Part shown: piece by piece, positions 17,565 to 23,965 of the stretch | Layout of the letters: each line of letters begins with the position of its first letter | How positions within the stretch are numbered: the stretch's first letter is position 1 | Assembly: GCA_028688525.1 (NCBI GenBank) | Contig: JAQTYA010000028.1 | Span: 1 to 32,663 of the forward strand | DNA length: 32,663 nucleotides | Reading direction: 5' to 3' | Source: Methylococcus sp. | GTDB taxonomy: Bacteria; Pseudomonadota; Gammaproteobacteria; Methylococcales; Methylococcaceae | The notes under the pieces: model-generated | Databases searched by the model: none | Seen by the model: only the letters and a program-made list of their open reading frames with translations | What the model was told of the DNA's origin: nothing | Translations under genes and position numbers: made by a program

Positions 17565-18194
17565 TCAACTTTTAGAGTTATTATCGCTGTTGGCGTAATC
17601 CGTGATTTTCTGAGTCAGTTTGGACATCAATGCGTCAAACCCCTCCCGGTCAATCACACTGGTGTATTGGGCTTTTTTCAGCGCCAAGTCGCTGATCCCA
17701 TCGACAACGATGTTGATGATCTCCCAGCGCCCCTCGAACAAGTTGACCATGTAATCGAATTTGACGGGGGTTTCCTTCGGAGCCACCATTTTATAACGGA
17801 CAACCACGCGGTCTGGCTTTGCCGCCTGATCCGAATCGTACTGGAACTGTTCGCCGCCGTAGCTGTTGAACTGAGCCGCATAAGTCGCGATGCTAAGCTC
17901 GGTGAGCCGTTTTACGAATTCCGTTTTCTGCTCGTCGCTCAAAGTTTTCCAGTGCGAACCCAAGGCGATCTGGGCGACGGCTTCGAACTGGAACACCTCT
18001 CGAACTACCGGATCCAGCCTCTTGTAGCGCCCCTGATAACCCAGTTGTTTGGCGTTTTTCATCACATCGATGAGGGCGTCGTTCAACTTGTCCACAACCA
18101 CACGCGCTGCTTCCGTACCGGTATCGGCGACCGCCGCCCTCCCCATCGACATCATCAGGGCCAGCGCCAGCCCTCCAAGAATTCGCAAGAACAT
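17565..18194 (-). CDS. hpnM: MlaC/Ttg2D-type periplasmic lipid-binding protein, probable HpnM
   Basis: Proteins of this family carry phospholipids (MlaC) or, in hopanoid loci, are named HpnM and are thought to help shuttle hopanoids through the periplasm. I chose the ATG at 18192-18194 (209 aa): it has a clear AGGAG four nt upstream and gives a normal signal peptide, MFLRILGGLALALMM through AAVA. Longer in-frame starts lack this. Family features include VFQFEAVAQIALGSHWKTL and the C-terminal VDGISDLALKKAQYTSVI. It converges on the hopanoid operon and no other mla gene is present, which favours HpnM over MlaC. An imperfect inverted repeat at 18211-18234 lies just upstream of the Shine-Dalgarno. 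Confidence 0.82.
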   Translation of the reverse strand: MFLRILGGLALALMMSMGRAAVADTGTEAARVVVDKLNDALIDVMKNAKQLGYQGRYKRLDPVVREVFQFEAVAQIALGSHWKTLSDEQKTEFVKRLTELSIATYAAQFNSYGGEQFQYDSDQAAKPDRVVVRYKMVAPKETPVKFDYMVNLFEGRWEIINIVVDGISDLALKKAQYTSVIDREGFDALMSKLTQKITDYANSDNNSKS

Positions 18195-18210
18195 GTGACT
18201 CCTCACCATA

Positions 18211-18234
18211 GGCATATTTGCAACAAAATATACC
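18211..18234 (-). promoter_or_regulatory. Inverted repeat upstream of hpnM
   Basis: GGCATATTT - GCAACA - AAATATACC is a 9-bp inverted repeat with one mismatch, centred about 28 nt upstream of the hpnM start in an AT-rich patch. It could be an operator or part of a promoter. No convincing -35/-10 pair is visible. Confidence 0.3.
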
Positions 18235-18286
18235 ATAAGACCCACAATCTCTCGAATCCGTTTCGGAGCAGCGGCCATTTCGGCAA

Positions 18287-18323
18287 GGCCATGAGCGATT
18301 CCGGGACGGAATCGCTCATGGCC
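18287..18323 (-). terminator. Perfect 16-bp hairpin after the copper ATPase gene
   Basis: GGCCATGAGCGATTCC / GGAATCGCTCATGGCC form a perfect 16-bp stem with a 5-nt loop (GGGAC), starting 23 nt beyond the ATPase stop codon on the minus strand. There is no T tract on either side, so it may act in mRNA stabilisation or factor-dependent termination rather than as a classical intrinsic terminator. It also separates this transcript from hpnM. Confidence 0.55.
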
Positions 18324-18345
18324 CGAATCTAGAACGGTACGCTGA

Positions 18346-20838
18346 CTACCGCTGTAAGCGCAGGGAGTTCAACACTACGGAGACGGAACTGAATGCCATG
18401 GCGCCCGCAGCGATCATGGGACTCAGCCTCCCCATGACTGCGAGAGGTATGGCGATGGTGTTATATCCGAATGCCCAAGCCAAGTTCTGGTGGACGACCC
18501 GCAAAGTAAATTGGCTGAGCGCCATGCCGTCCGCCACGCGGCTGATATCGCCCTGGCTGATGGTCATGTCGGCGGTCTGGATGGCTACGTCAGTGCCGCT
18601 GCCAATTGCGAAGCTGACGTCGGCAGCCGCCAGCGCAGGCGCATCGTTGACGCCGTCGCCGATCATGCCTACCCGTTCGCCCTGCTCTTGCAGCGCTCGG
18701 ATGATCTCCAGCTTCTGCTCCGGCCGGGCACGGGCCGTCACTTCGGCAATACCGACCTGTTGCGCCACATAGTGAGCCGCGGCCTCCACATCCCCGGTGA
18801 CCATCAAGGTGCGGACCTCCAGGCTCTGCAAGCGCTCGATGGCACTACGCGCATGCTCGCGGGGCCGGTCGGCGATGCCGAACACGGCCGCCAGCTTGCC
18901 GTCCACCGCCATAAAGACCGGCGTCTTGCCCTGTTCGGCCAAGCCCGCCGCCGAATCCTGCCCGGAGGCAAGCTCCACTTGGCGCTCCGCCAACCAGTCG
19001 GCATTACCGATGAGCACTTCCTTGCGGTCGATCACGGCACGAATTCCCCGGCCCGGCACACTGTCGAACTCCTGAGAAACCAGCGTGTCGGCTCCGCTGT
19101 CTTGCGCTTTGCGCACAATGGCCCGCGCCAGGAAGTGCTCGGAATCGATTTCCGCCGCCGCCGCCAAGCCCAACAACCGCGGCTCTCCGAGCCGGGAGAA
19201 GCGGACGATATCGGTGACTTCCGGCTTTCCTTCGGTAATGGTGCCGGTCTTGTCGAACACGACGGCCGTGAGCTTCGACGCCATCTCCAGGCTTTCGCCG
19301 TTGCGGATGAAAATGCCTTTGCGGGCGGCTTGTCCCGTTCCGACCATGATAGCTGCCGGCGTTGCAAGCCCCAGAGCACAGGGACAGGCTATCAGCAGCA
19401 CTGAAATGGCGTTGGCGAATGCCTTGGCGGCAGGCGCTCCGAGCCAAGTCCAGCCGATGAATGTACCCGCCGAAATCACCAGCACAGTCGGCACGAACAC
19501 CGCCGACACCCGATCTACCGTCTTCTGAATGGGGAGCTTGGACGACTGAGCTTGCCCGACCATGTGGATAATGCCGGCCAACACCGTGTCTTCACCCACC
19601 GCCGTGACTCGGACCTGGAGCGCCCCGGTACCGTTGACGCAGCCGCCGATCACCCTTTCGCCCGGTTTCTTGACCACCGGCACGCTCTCGCCGGTCACCA
19701 TGGACTCGTCGATGCCGGAAGTACCGGCAAGCACTTCGCCGTCTGTCGGTACGCGATCCCCCGGCCGTACCCGCACGATATCGCCCACCTTCAGGGATTC
19801 GACCGACACTTCGAATTCCTCTCCGTCCTTGAGAAGGGTGGCCGTAGCAGGCTGTAAGTCGAGCAGACGCCGGATCGCCTCGTGAGCGCGTCCACGCGTC
19901 ATCTCTTCCAGGTAGCGTCCGTAAAGGACGAAACTGACGATGGCCGCCGCCGCTTCGAAATAGAGTTCGCCGCGCCGAGTGAACAAAGCTACCACACTGG
20001 AACCGTACGCCGCCCCTACCCCCAATGCGACCAGCGAATCCATGTTGGCCGTACCCTGGCGAGCTAGGCGCAACGCCTTGGTGAAAAATGCACGGCCGCT
20101 GCCGAGTACCACCGGGGTCGTCAAAATAGCGCTCAGCCAGCCCCAGATTCGCCCGTGCGGCATCACCATGCCCAGAACCACGACTGGGGCGCTGAGCAGC
20201 GCCGACACCAAGGCTTGACGCCGGGCAAACCGCAAACGTTCGGCCTCCCGCACCGCCATTAACTTGCGCTGAACGATGCTGTCTGCCGCTTGTGCCCGGT
20301 AACCGATCCGCGCTATGGCGGCCATGACCGCATCCCGGCTAAGCGCGGCCCTAACGGTGGCGGTTTCCGTGGCGAAATTGACCGAAACGTCGCGGATACC
20401 CGGCTGCCGCTTGAGCATCATCTCAATGAGCAGGCCGCAAGAAACGCAGGTCATCCCCTCAATGGCGAACTGCCACTCCCTCACCGGCCCATCGCTTCCG
20501 GCACTGCCGAAAGCCTCCGGCGCTTTTTTCCGGCTTCCAAGGCTCGCGATCAAATGGTCCGCCACCTGCAACAGGTTGGCACGCGGCAGTTGGTCGGGAT
20601 TGAATCGGATCGCCACTGAACCGATATCCGCCGTCACCCGAACGGAGCGCACTCCTCCGTGCTTGAGCAGTAGTATCTGCAACAGGTAACAGCGCTCCGG
20701 ATCCTTGCGTAAAGCAGGCGCATGAATCCGGACTCGCCGCCTCAAGGCGTGCACAACTTCGAGATGAGGCCAGGCATGAGCGAATGGCGCTACCTGCGCG
20801 CGAGACTCGGGCGTTTCCGGACCTGCGATCTTAGACAT
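18346..20838 (-). CDS. Copper-exporting P1B-type ATPase (CopA/CcoI-like)
   Basis: An integral membrane pump predicted to export Cu(I). In the 830-aa protein, a first HMA-like fold at about 26-100 lacks the CxxC pair. A true HMA domain at about 122-182 has GMTCVSC (C131, C134). TGES (382-385) marks the actuator domain and C485-P-C487 the transmembrane metal site. D529 in DKTGT is the phosphorylated aspartate. GDGVNDAP (727-734) is the hinge. YN (792-793) and MAFSS (814-818) are the P1B-1 signatures for Cu(I). The usual SEHP of the nucleotide domain reads SEHF (566-569), so the proline is replaced. It overlaps the upstream gene by 8 nt and lies in a five-gene minus-strand block with a separate Cys-rich domain (21993-22196). 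CopA (detoxification) and CcoI/CtpA (oxidase metallation) are both possible. Confidence 0.93.
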   Translation of the reverse strand: MSKIAGPETPESRAQVAPFAHAWPHLEVVHALRRRVRIHAPALRKDPERCYLLQILLLKHGGVRSVRVTADIGSVAIRFNPDQLPRANLLQVADHLIASLGSRKKAPEAFGSAGSDGPVREWQFAIEGMTCVSCGLLIEMMLKRQPGIRDVSVNFATETATVRAALSRDAVMAAIARIGYRAQAADSIVQRKLMAVREAERLRFARRQALVSALLSAPVVVLGMVMPHGRIWGWLSAILTTPVVLGSGRAFFTKALRLARQGTANMDSLVALGVGAAYGSSVVALFTRRGELYFEAAAAIVSFVLYGRYLEEMTRGRAHEAIRRLLDLQPATATLLKDGEEFEVSVESLKVGDIVRVRPGDRVPTDGEVLAGTSGIDESMVTGESVPVVKKPGERVIGGCVNGTGALQVRVTAVGEDTVLAGIIHMVGQAQSSKLPIQKTVDRVSAVFVPTVLVISAGTFIGWTWLGAPAAKAFANAISVLLIACPCALGLATPAAIMVGTGQAARKGIFIRNGESLEMASKLTAVVFDKTGTITEGKPEVTDIVRFSRLGEPRLLGLAAAAEIDSEHFLARAIVRKAQDSGADTLVSQEFDSVPGRGIRAVIDRKEVLIGNADWLAERQVELASGQDSAAGLAEQGKTPVFMAVDGKLAAVFGIADRPREHARSAIERLQSLEVRTLMVTGDVEAAAHYVAQQVGIAEVTARARPEQKLEIIRALQEQGERVGMIGDGVNDAPALAAADVSFAIGSGTDVAIQTADMTISQGDISRVADGMALSQFTLRVVHQNLAWAFGYNTIAIPLAVMGRLSPMIAAGAMAFSSVSVVLNSLRLQR

Positions 20839-21418
20839 TGCGTGGGCGCCGCGATCGGACCAAGAGGAAAATCATGTAGAACACCGCCATCCACTCGTAG
20901 CGGTAGCGCAACGGCTGCCGCAACCAGTGCTGGGTAATCATGTGCCAGTGCAGTTTGATGAGGTAAAGCACCAGCACGTCGTTGAAGAACTCAATGACCC
21001 CTTTCTCCCGGCCGGGCGTCACCAGTTTCGACGAGTTCTTCACGCCACGGCGCGCAACGATCTTCAGCGCCTCCAGGGTTTCCCCCGCCTCTTGCGCCTT
21101 TTCACGCAGCCAGCGGAAAGGACCGTCCGCACCGCCGGCGGCCACCATTTCCCGAACCCCGCCGCCCTGCCCCAAACCGGCATCGACGAGTGCACCCAGC
21201 TTTCGCGCTATCGTCTTGAGCTCGCATACCGCGATGTCGAAACGCACCGAAAGTTTACGGCTGCCCGGCGATAGGCTTACCCGGTAAACGCCTTCGAGCG
21301 TGCGCAGCGCGGATTCGATATGACTCCTAGCCGCAGGGTCGCAGAGCTGCGCAGGCAGATCGAAGCGCGCGTGACCGGCACTGCTATAGCGCAAAATGAT
21401 CTGTTTTTTCAATGACAT
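20831..21418 (-). CDS. Membrane protein with degenerate HMA-like domain, ATPase partner
   Basis: I do not know a function for this 195-aa protein. The start is the ATG at 21416-21418; an upstream start would add six residues. Residues 35-80 (ESALRTLEGVYRVSLSPGSRKLSVRFD and onward) have the beta-alpha-beta character of an HMA-like domain without the CxxC metal ligands, resembling the extra N-terminal domain of the ATPase that follows. A linker of about 60 residues leads to a hydrophobic C-terminal region (from about 140) with probable TM segments and a basic tail (RSRRPRNV). Its 3' end overlaps the ATPase start by 8 nt, so the two are translationally coupled and probably work together. Confidence 0.8.
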   Translation of the reverse strand: MSLKKQIILRYSSAGHARFDLPAQLCDPAARSHIESALRTLEGVYRVSLSPGSRKLSVRFDIAVCELKTIARKLGALVDAGLGQGGGVREMVAAGGADGPFRWLREKAQEAGETLEALKIVARRGVKNSSKLVTPGREKGVIEFFNDVLVLYLIKLHWHMITQHWLRQPLRYRYEWMAVFYMIFLLVRSRRPRNV

Positions 21419-21470
21419 GATCTCAAAGCCTAGCAATTGCGGTCATCGGATACGACGGCTTCCTCACCTG

Positions 21471-21908
21471 TCAGGCGTCGCCGCGTTCGGAGCCTTCCTG
21501 GCGCTCGGCCAGCAGATCCTCCAAATTTTCCCGTTGCTGGAGCACGAAATCCTTGCCGCCTTCGGCAACGCTCATGGCCGAGCCGATGATTTCCTTGCGG
21601 TATTTGTGAATGTAATAACCGGTGACCATGCCGAGGCCGAACAGCACCACCGGATGAGTCAGCACGCGCTTCACCAGCGAACGTCCGGCTTGCGTGCCTG
21701 CAGTCGCCGCTGCACCTACAGCCGCTCCCTTGGCCGCGGTCGCCAAACCATGTGACGACTGGGCCAGATGACGGGCGCCGTGCATAGCGCCATGATTCAT
21801 CATCCCTTCCATGCCGGCCATCATTGTGCCCATACCGTGATGCTCCATCGCCTTAGCGGCCCCCATCGCCGCTCCCGCCATCGTTTTTCCGCCGTGTACA
21901 TGCGCCAT
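21471..21908 (-). CDS. Met/His-rich membrane protein, probable copper binder
   Basis: This 145-aa protein starts at the ATG at 21906-21908, preceded by GAGGAA. Its first 47 residues contain 11 Met and 7 His, with groups such as EHHGMGTMMAGMEGMM and NHGAMHGARH, the composition expected of a Cu(I)/Cu(II) binding segment. An Ala/Gly-rich stretch and one TM helix follow (about 84-105, HPVVLFGLGMVTGYYIHKY), then a charged C-terminus. I do not recognise a named family. It lies in the copper ATPase block, 52 nt upstream of the HMA-like gene. A copper chaperone or store that loads the pump is the natural guess, but this is inference from composition and context. Confidence 0.8.
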   Translation of the reverse strand: MAHVHGGKTMAGAAMGAAKAMEHHGMGTMMAGMEGMMNHGAMHGARHLAQSSHGLATAAKGAAVGAAATAGTQAGRSLVKRVLTHPVVLFGLGMVTGYYIHKYRKEIIGSAMSVAEGGKDFVLQQRENLEDLLAERQEGSERGDA

Positions 21909-21992
21909 GATGCTAATTCCTCGCTGACTGGTCCATACCATCCGAAGCCTCGCCTATACGGAGAGACGACGGGCTCTCGCCCCGATTATCGG

Positions 21993-22196
21993 TCATTTGC
22001 CCGAGTGAGGTAAATCCGCCGCCTCGGAGCGGCCGGCGGCGTCATCGGTCAGGACCTCGCTCTCATGCAGCATTCCGTAGATGCCTTGGCAACCCTCGCA
22101 ACAGAAGACCTTTAGGCCGCTGGTCGTTTGCAATAGGAAGCCCGGCGGAACGACGGGCAGGCTGCACAGGTCACAAGCTCGCGCTTCAGTATTCAT
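21993..22196 (-). CDS. Stand-alone metal-binding domain like the N-terminus of CcoI-type ATPases
   Basis: This 67-aa protein contains C8-x2-C11 and C32-C33-x2-C36 (LKVFCCEGCQGIYGML), the pattern of the putative metal-binding domain normally fused to the N-terminus of CcoI/FixI-type copper ATPases. Here it is a separate small protein, and the ATPase downstream in the same block lacks that domain. The start has GAGG 8 nt upstream. The C-terminus (after about residue 48) is short, acidic and probably disordered. A terminator for the upstream gene lies just before it, so it probably has its own promoter. Metal transfer to the pump or a zinc-stabilised interaction domain are both possible. Confidence 0.82.
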   Translation of the reverse strand: MNTEARACDLCSLPVVPPGFLLQTTSGLKVFCCEGCQGIYGMLHESEVLTDDAAGRSEAADLPHSGK

Positions 22197-22257
22197 CCGT
22201 TGCCTCTTTCAGATCTTCTGGAGAAGCCAAGTAAGCCTTGGTCCATATCGCCATAAT

Positions 22258-22293
22258 AAAAAACTCCGCAGCAGCTTGCACAGCATGCGGAGT
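22258..22293 (-). terminator. Intrinsic terminator on the minus strand
   Basis: Read on the minus strand, ACTCCGCA and TGCGGAGT form a perfect 8-bp stem around a 15-nt loop, followed directly by six T residues. It would stop transcription from the small gene at 22332-22604 before the metal-binding-domain gene. A second GC hairpin (CCCCGG / CCGGGG) lies just upstream at about 22302-22320. Confidence 0.75.
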
Positions 22294-22331
22294 CGGTACC
22301 GCCCCCGGACTAACCCGGGGAATCCGGCAGA

Positions 22332-22604
22332 TCAATGGCAGCTAAAGCTCACGGCAGAAGCTTCTGCGCCGTCGCCGGAACCGCGAATGGCGCGGCTGGA
22401 GGCTTTCATGAGGGCGATTCGCAGCGCACCGGTTAGGCTGGTCCCCAAACCGATCTGGGCGGCGATCGCGGGCACCAAAATCAAGGAAGCGAAAGCAAGC
22501 CCCGTTCCGACCAGCAACGGCCCCACAGCAGTGTCGGCCTTCCGTACACGACTTGATTTCGTATCATCGACCCTTTGCGCAGATAATACCCGGGAATCTT
22601 TCAT
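22332..22604 (-). CDS. Small membrane protein of unknown function
   Basis: A 90-aa reading frame starting at the ATG at 22602-22604. It has a basic N-terminus, one hydrophobic segment (about 28-58, VGPLLVGTGLAFASLILVPA and onward) and a Ser/Ala-rich C-terminus ending in S-C-H. I do not recognise it; the layout loosely recalls small DUF5132-type proteins found near metal ATPases, which I cannot verify. Support for a real gene: an intrinsic terminator 39 nt past its stop on the same strand and a plausible promoter (22620-22648). Against: a weak ribosome binding site and no homolog known to me. Confidence 0.5.
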   Translation of the reverse strand: MKDSRVLSAQRVDDTKSSRVRKADTAVGPLLVGTGLAFASLILVPAIAAQIGLGTSLTGALRIALMKASSRAIRGSGDGAEASAVSFSCH

Positions 22605-22619
22605 GTTCGGCTCGCTCTA

Positions 22620-22648
22620 AAAGTAAGGTTGATGCGACTGCGGTGCAA
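22620..22648 (-). promoter_or_regulatory. Candidate promoter for the 22332-22604 gene
   Basis: On the minus strand TTGCAC (22643-22648) and TACTTT (22620-22625) are spaced by 17 nt, 15 nt upstream of the ATG. This is a weak sigma-70 match (4/6 and 3/6). Confidence 0.25.
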
Positions 22649-22743
22649 CAATCTTTTTCAACATTCGTGCCCAGACCCTAGTTCATTGATTCATAAATCG
22701 GTAATGTCCTTGCCTCGGCATCACCCTCGAAAAGACAAGGCGA

Positions 22744-22766
22744 ATCACGCAGAGCGATTGCGTGAT
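22744..22766. repeat. Perfect 8-bp inverted repeat ATCACGCA / TGCGTGAT
   Basis: The arms at 22744-22751 and 22759-22766 are separated by 7 nt (GAGCGAT), a 15-nt centre-to-centre spacing that would suit a dimeric regulator. It lies between the copper module and the TauE/SafE-like gene. No regulator gene is in the window to pair it with. Confidence 0.35.
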
Positions 22767-22848
22767 ATCCCTCATAAATGCCAGCCGCCTCCCCGCGTCA
22801 GCTTTCCGTCCGCGCCTACCGATCCCAAGAGATTTGACGCCAAACAAA

Positions 22849-22876
22849 CTGGCAGAAATACTGCACGCCTTATAAT
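22849..22876 (+). promoter_or_regulatory. Candidate sigma-54 (-24/-12) promoter, with overlapping TATAAT
   Basis: CTGGCA at 22849-22854 and CTGCA at 22861-22865 place the invariant GG (22851-22852) and GC (22863-22864) exactly 12 nt apart, as in sigma-54 promoters. Six nt further is a perfect sigma-70 -10, TATAAT (22871-22876), without a good -35 at 16-18 nt. Either could drive the gene at 22922. Confidence 0.35.
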
Positions 22877-22921
22877 GGCCTGGAGCACTAGGCTGGCCTC
22901 AACATCCGTCTCCTTAACCGA

Positions 22922-23863
22922 ATGGGAACCATGAATTCGACCAACGCAGCTAACCGGCAGTCCATCTCGAATCCCTCATCCTGGCTCCGGCGTCCGGGCG
23001 CTATCGTGCTGGGCGTCGTCGGCGTCTTTCTGATCCTCTTCCTAGATGAACGGATGGGCTCTCTGGCCCAGATGCCGACGCTAGGCCGCGACATGAATTA
23101 CTGGCTGCTGTTCGTCACCGGTCTGCTGACTGGATTCCACTGCGTCGGCATGTGCGGAGCTCTGGTACTGGCCTACGCCACGAAGTCCGCCAGCGGCGGA
23201 AAGGCATCTCCCGCCTCCCACTTGCTCTACGGCGCCGGCAAGACACTTTCCTACACGGCTATCGGGGCGATTTTCGGCCTGATCGGCTCGATTTTTTCGT
23301 TTTCACCGGCATTGAGAGGAATTATCGGCATCGCCGCGGGCTTGTTCCTGGTGCTGTTTAGCCTAGGAATGCTGCAATGGGTCCCGGCGCTGAGCCATTT
23401 CCAGATCAAAACGCCCAGCTTCCTGCTGCGCTTCATCGGAACTCAATCCAAGCAGTCCCATAGCCCTTTCGTCATCGGCCTGCTCAACGGCCTCATGATC
23501 ATCTGCGGCCCGCTGCAAGCGATGTATGTAATGGCTGCCGGCACAGGCAGCCCGATTGAAGGCGCGTTGCTGATGTTTTTCTTCGGCCTGGGCACATTGC
23601 CGGTGATGCTAAGTTTCGGCTGGTTCGCCACGCTCATTTCTGCGGGATTGAAACCAAAACTGGTCCGTTTCTCCGGAGTCATCGTTCTGGTATTAGGGAT
23701 ATTGATGATCAACCGGGGGCTCAAAGCCAGCGGCAGCGGACTCGACTTCCATTCGGTACTCGTCGGACTTTCCAGATTCACCGAAGCGCATTGGGGTCTG
23801 GTACTCGCCACACCGGAAGCGCCCATGCCCGAGAACATGAACGGCATGGTCCACAACCACTGA
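22922..23863 (+). CDS. TauE/SafE (DsbD_2)-family membrane protein
   Basis: A 313-aa polytopic protein with about seven TM helices. The family motif is GLLTGFHCVGMCGALVLAY (about 67-85), with the paired cysteines and GMCG of the cytochrome-biogenesis/DsbD_2 branch. A second motif, GLLNGLMIICGPLQAMYV, follows in the second half. The C-terminus has Met and His residues (MPENMNGMVHNH). Members are often annotated sulfite exporter but are commonly found next to ccoGHIS, so a role in copper or thiol-redox supply to a cuproenzyme is plausible here beside the copper ATPase block. ATG 22922 is used; ATG 22931 is an alternative. No strong Shine-Dalgarno is seen for either. Confidence 0.85.
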   Translation: MGTMNSTNAANRQSISNPSSWLRRPGAIVLGVVGVFLILFLDERMGSLAQMPTLGRDMNYWLLFVTGLLTGFHCVGMCGALVLAYATKSASGGKASPASHLLYGAGKTLSYTAIGAIFGLIGSIFSFSPALRGIIGIAAGLFLVLFSLGMLQWVPALSHFQIKTPSFLLRFIGTQSKQSHSPFVIGLLNGLMIICGPLQAMYVMAAGTGSPIEGALLMFFFGLGTLPVMLSFGWFATLISAGLKPKLVRFSGVIVLVLGILMINRGLKASGSGLDFHSVLVGLSRFTEAHWGLVLATPEAPMPENMNGMVHNH

Positions 23864-23873
23864 GCAGTGGCAA

Positions 23874-23908
23874 CCGCCTGGGCTCGAAGCGATTTCGAGC
23901 CCAGGCGG
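23874..23908 (+). terminator. Perfect 15-bp hairpin after the TauE/SafE-like gene
   Basis: CCGCCTGGGCTCGAA / TTCGAGCCCAGGCGG with loop GCGAT starts 11 nt past the stop codon. There is no T tract. It lies between this gene and mtnB and would fall inside an N-terminal extension of mtnB if a far upstream GTG start were used, which argues against that start. Confidence 0.6.
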
Positions 23909-23965
23909 GCGGATATCGGCCGGGCGTCAGCCTTCCATTCATTCCTTACACCAGCGAACACCCCC

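Larger units (their letters stand above)
22605..22921. other. 317-bp intergenic region between the copper module and the TauE/SafE-like gene
   Basis: I see no convincing gene; a 101-codon plus-strand frame crosses it but has no coding character and runs into the next gene. It holds divergent candidate promoters (22620-22648 minus; 22849-22876 plus) and a perfect 8-bp inverted repeat (22744-22766). It is more AT-rich than the neighbouring genes. Confidence 0.6.

Noticed and set aside
16610-17575. 321-codon frame inside copD
   Set aside because: Frame-shifted shadow of copD, Arg/Gly/Pro-rich, and it runs through the terminator.
22629-22934. 101-codon plus-strand frame in the intergenic region
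   Set aside because: No ribosome binding site or recognisable domain; it overlaps candidate promoters and the start of the next gene.
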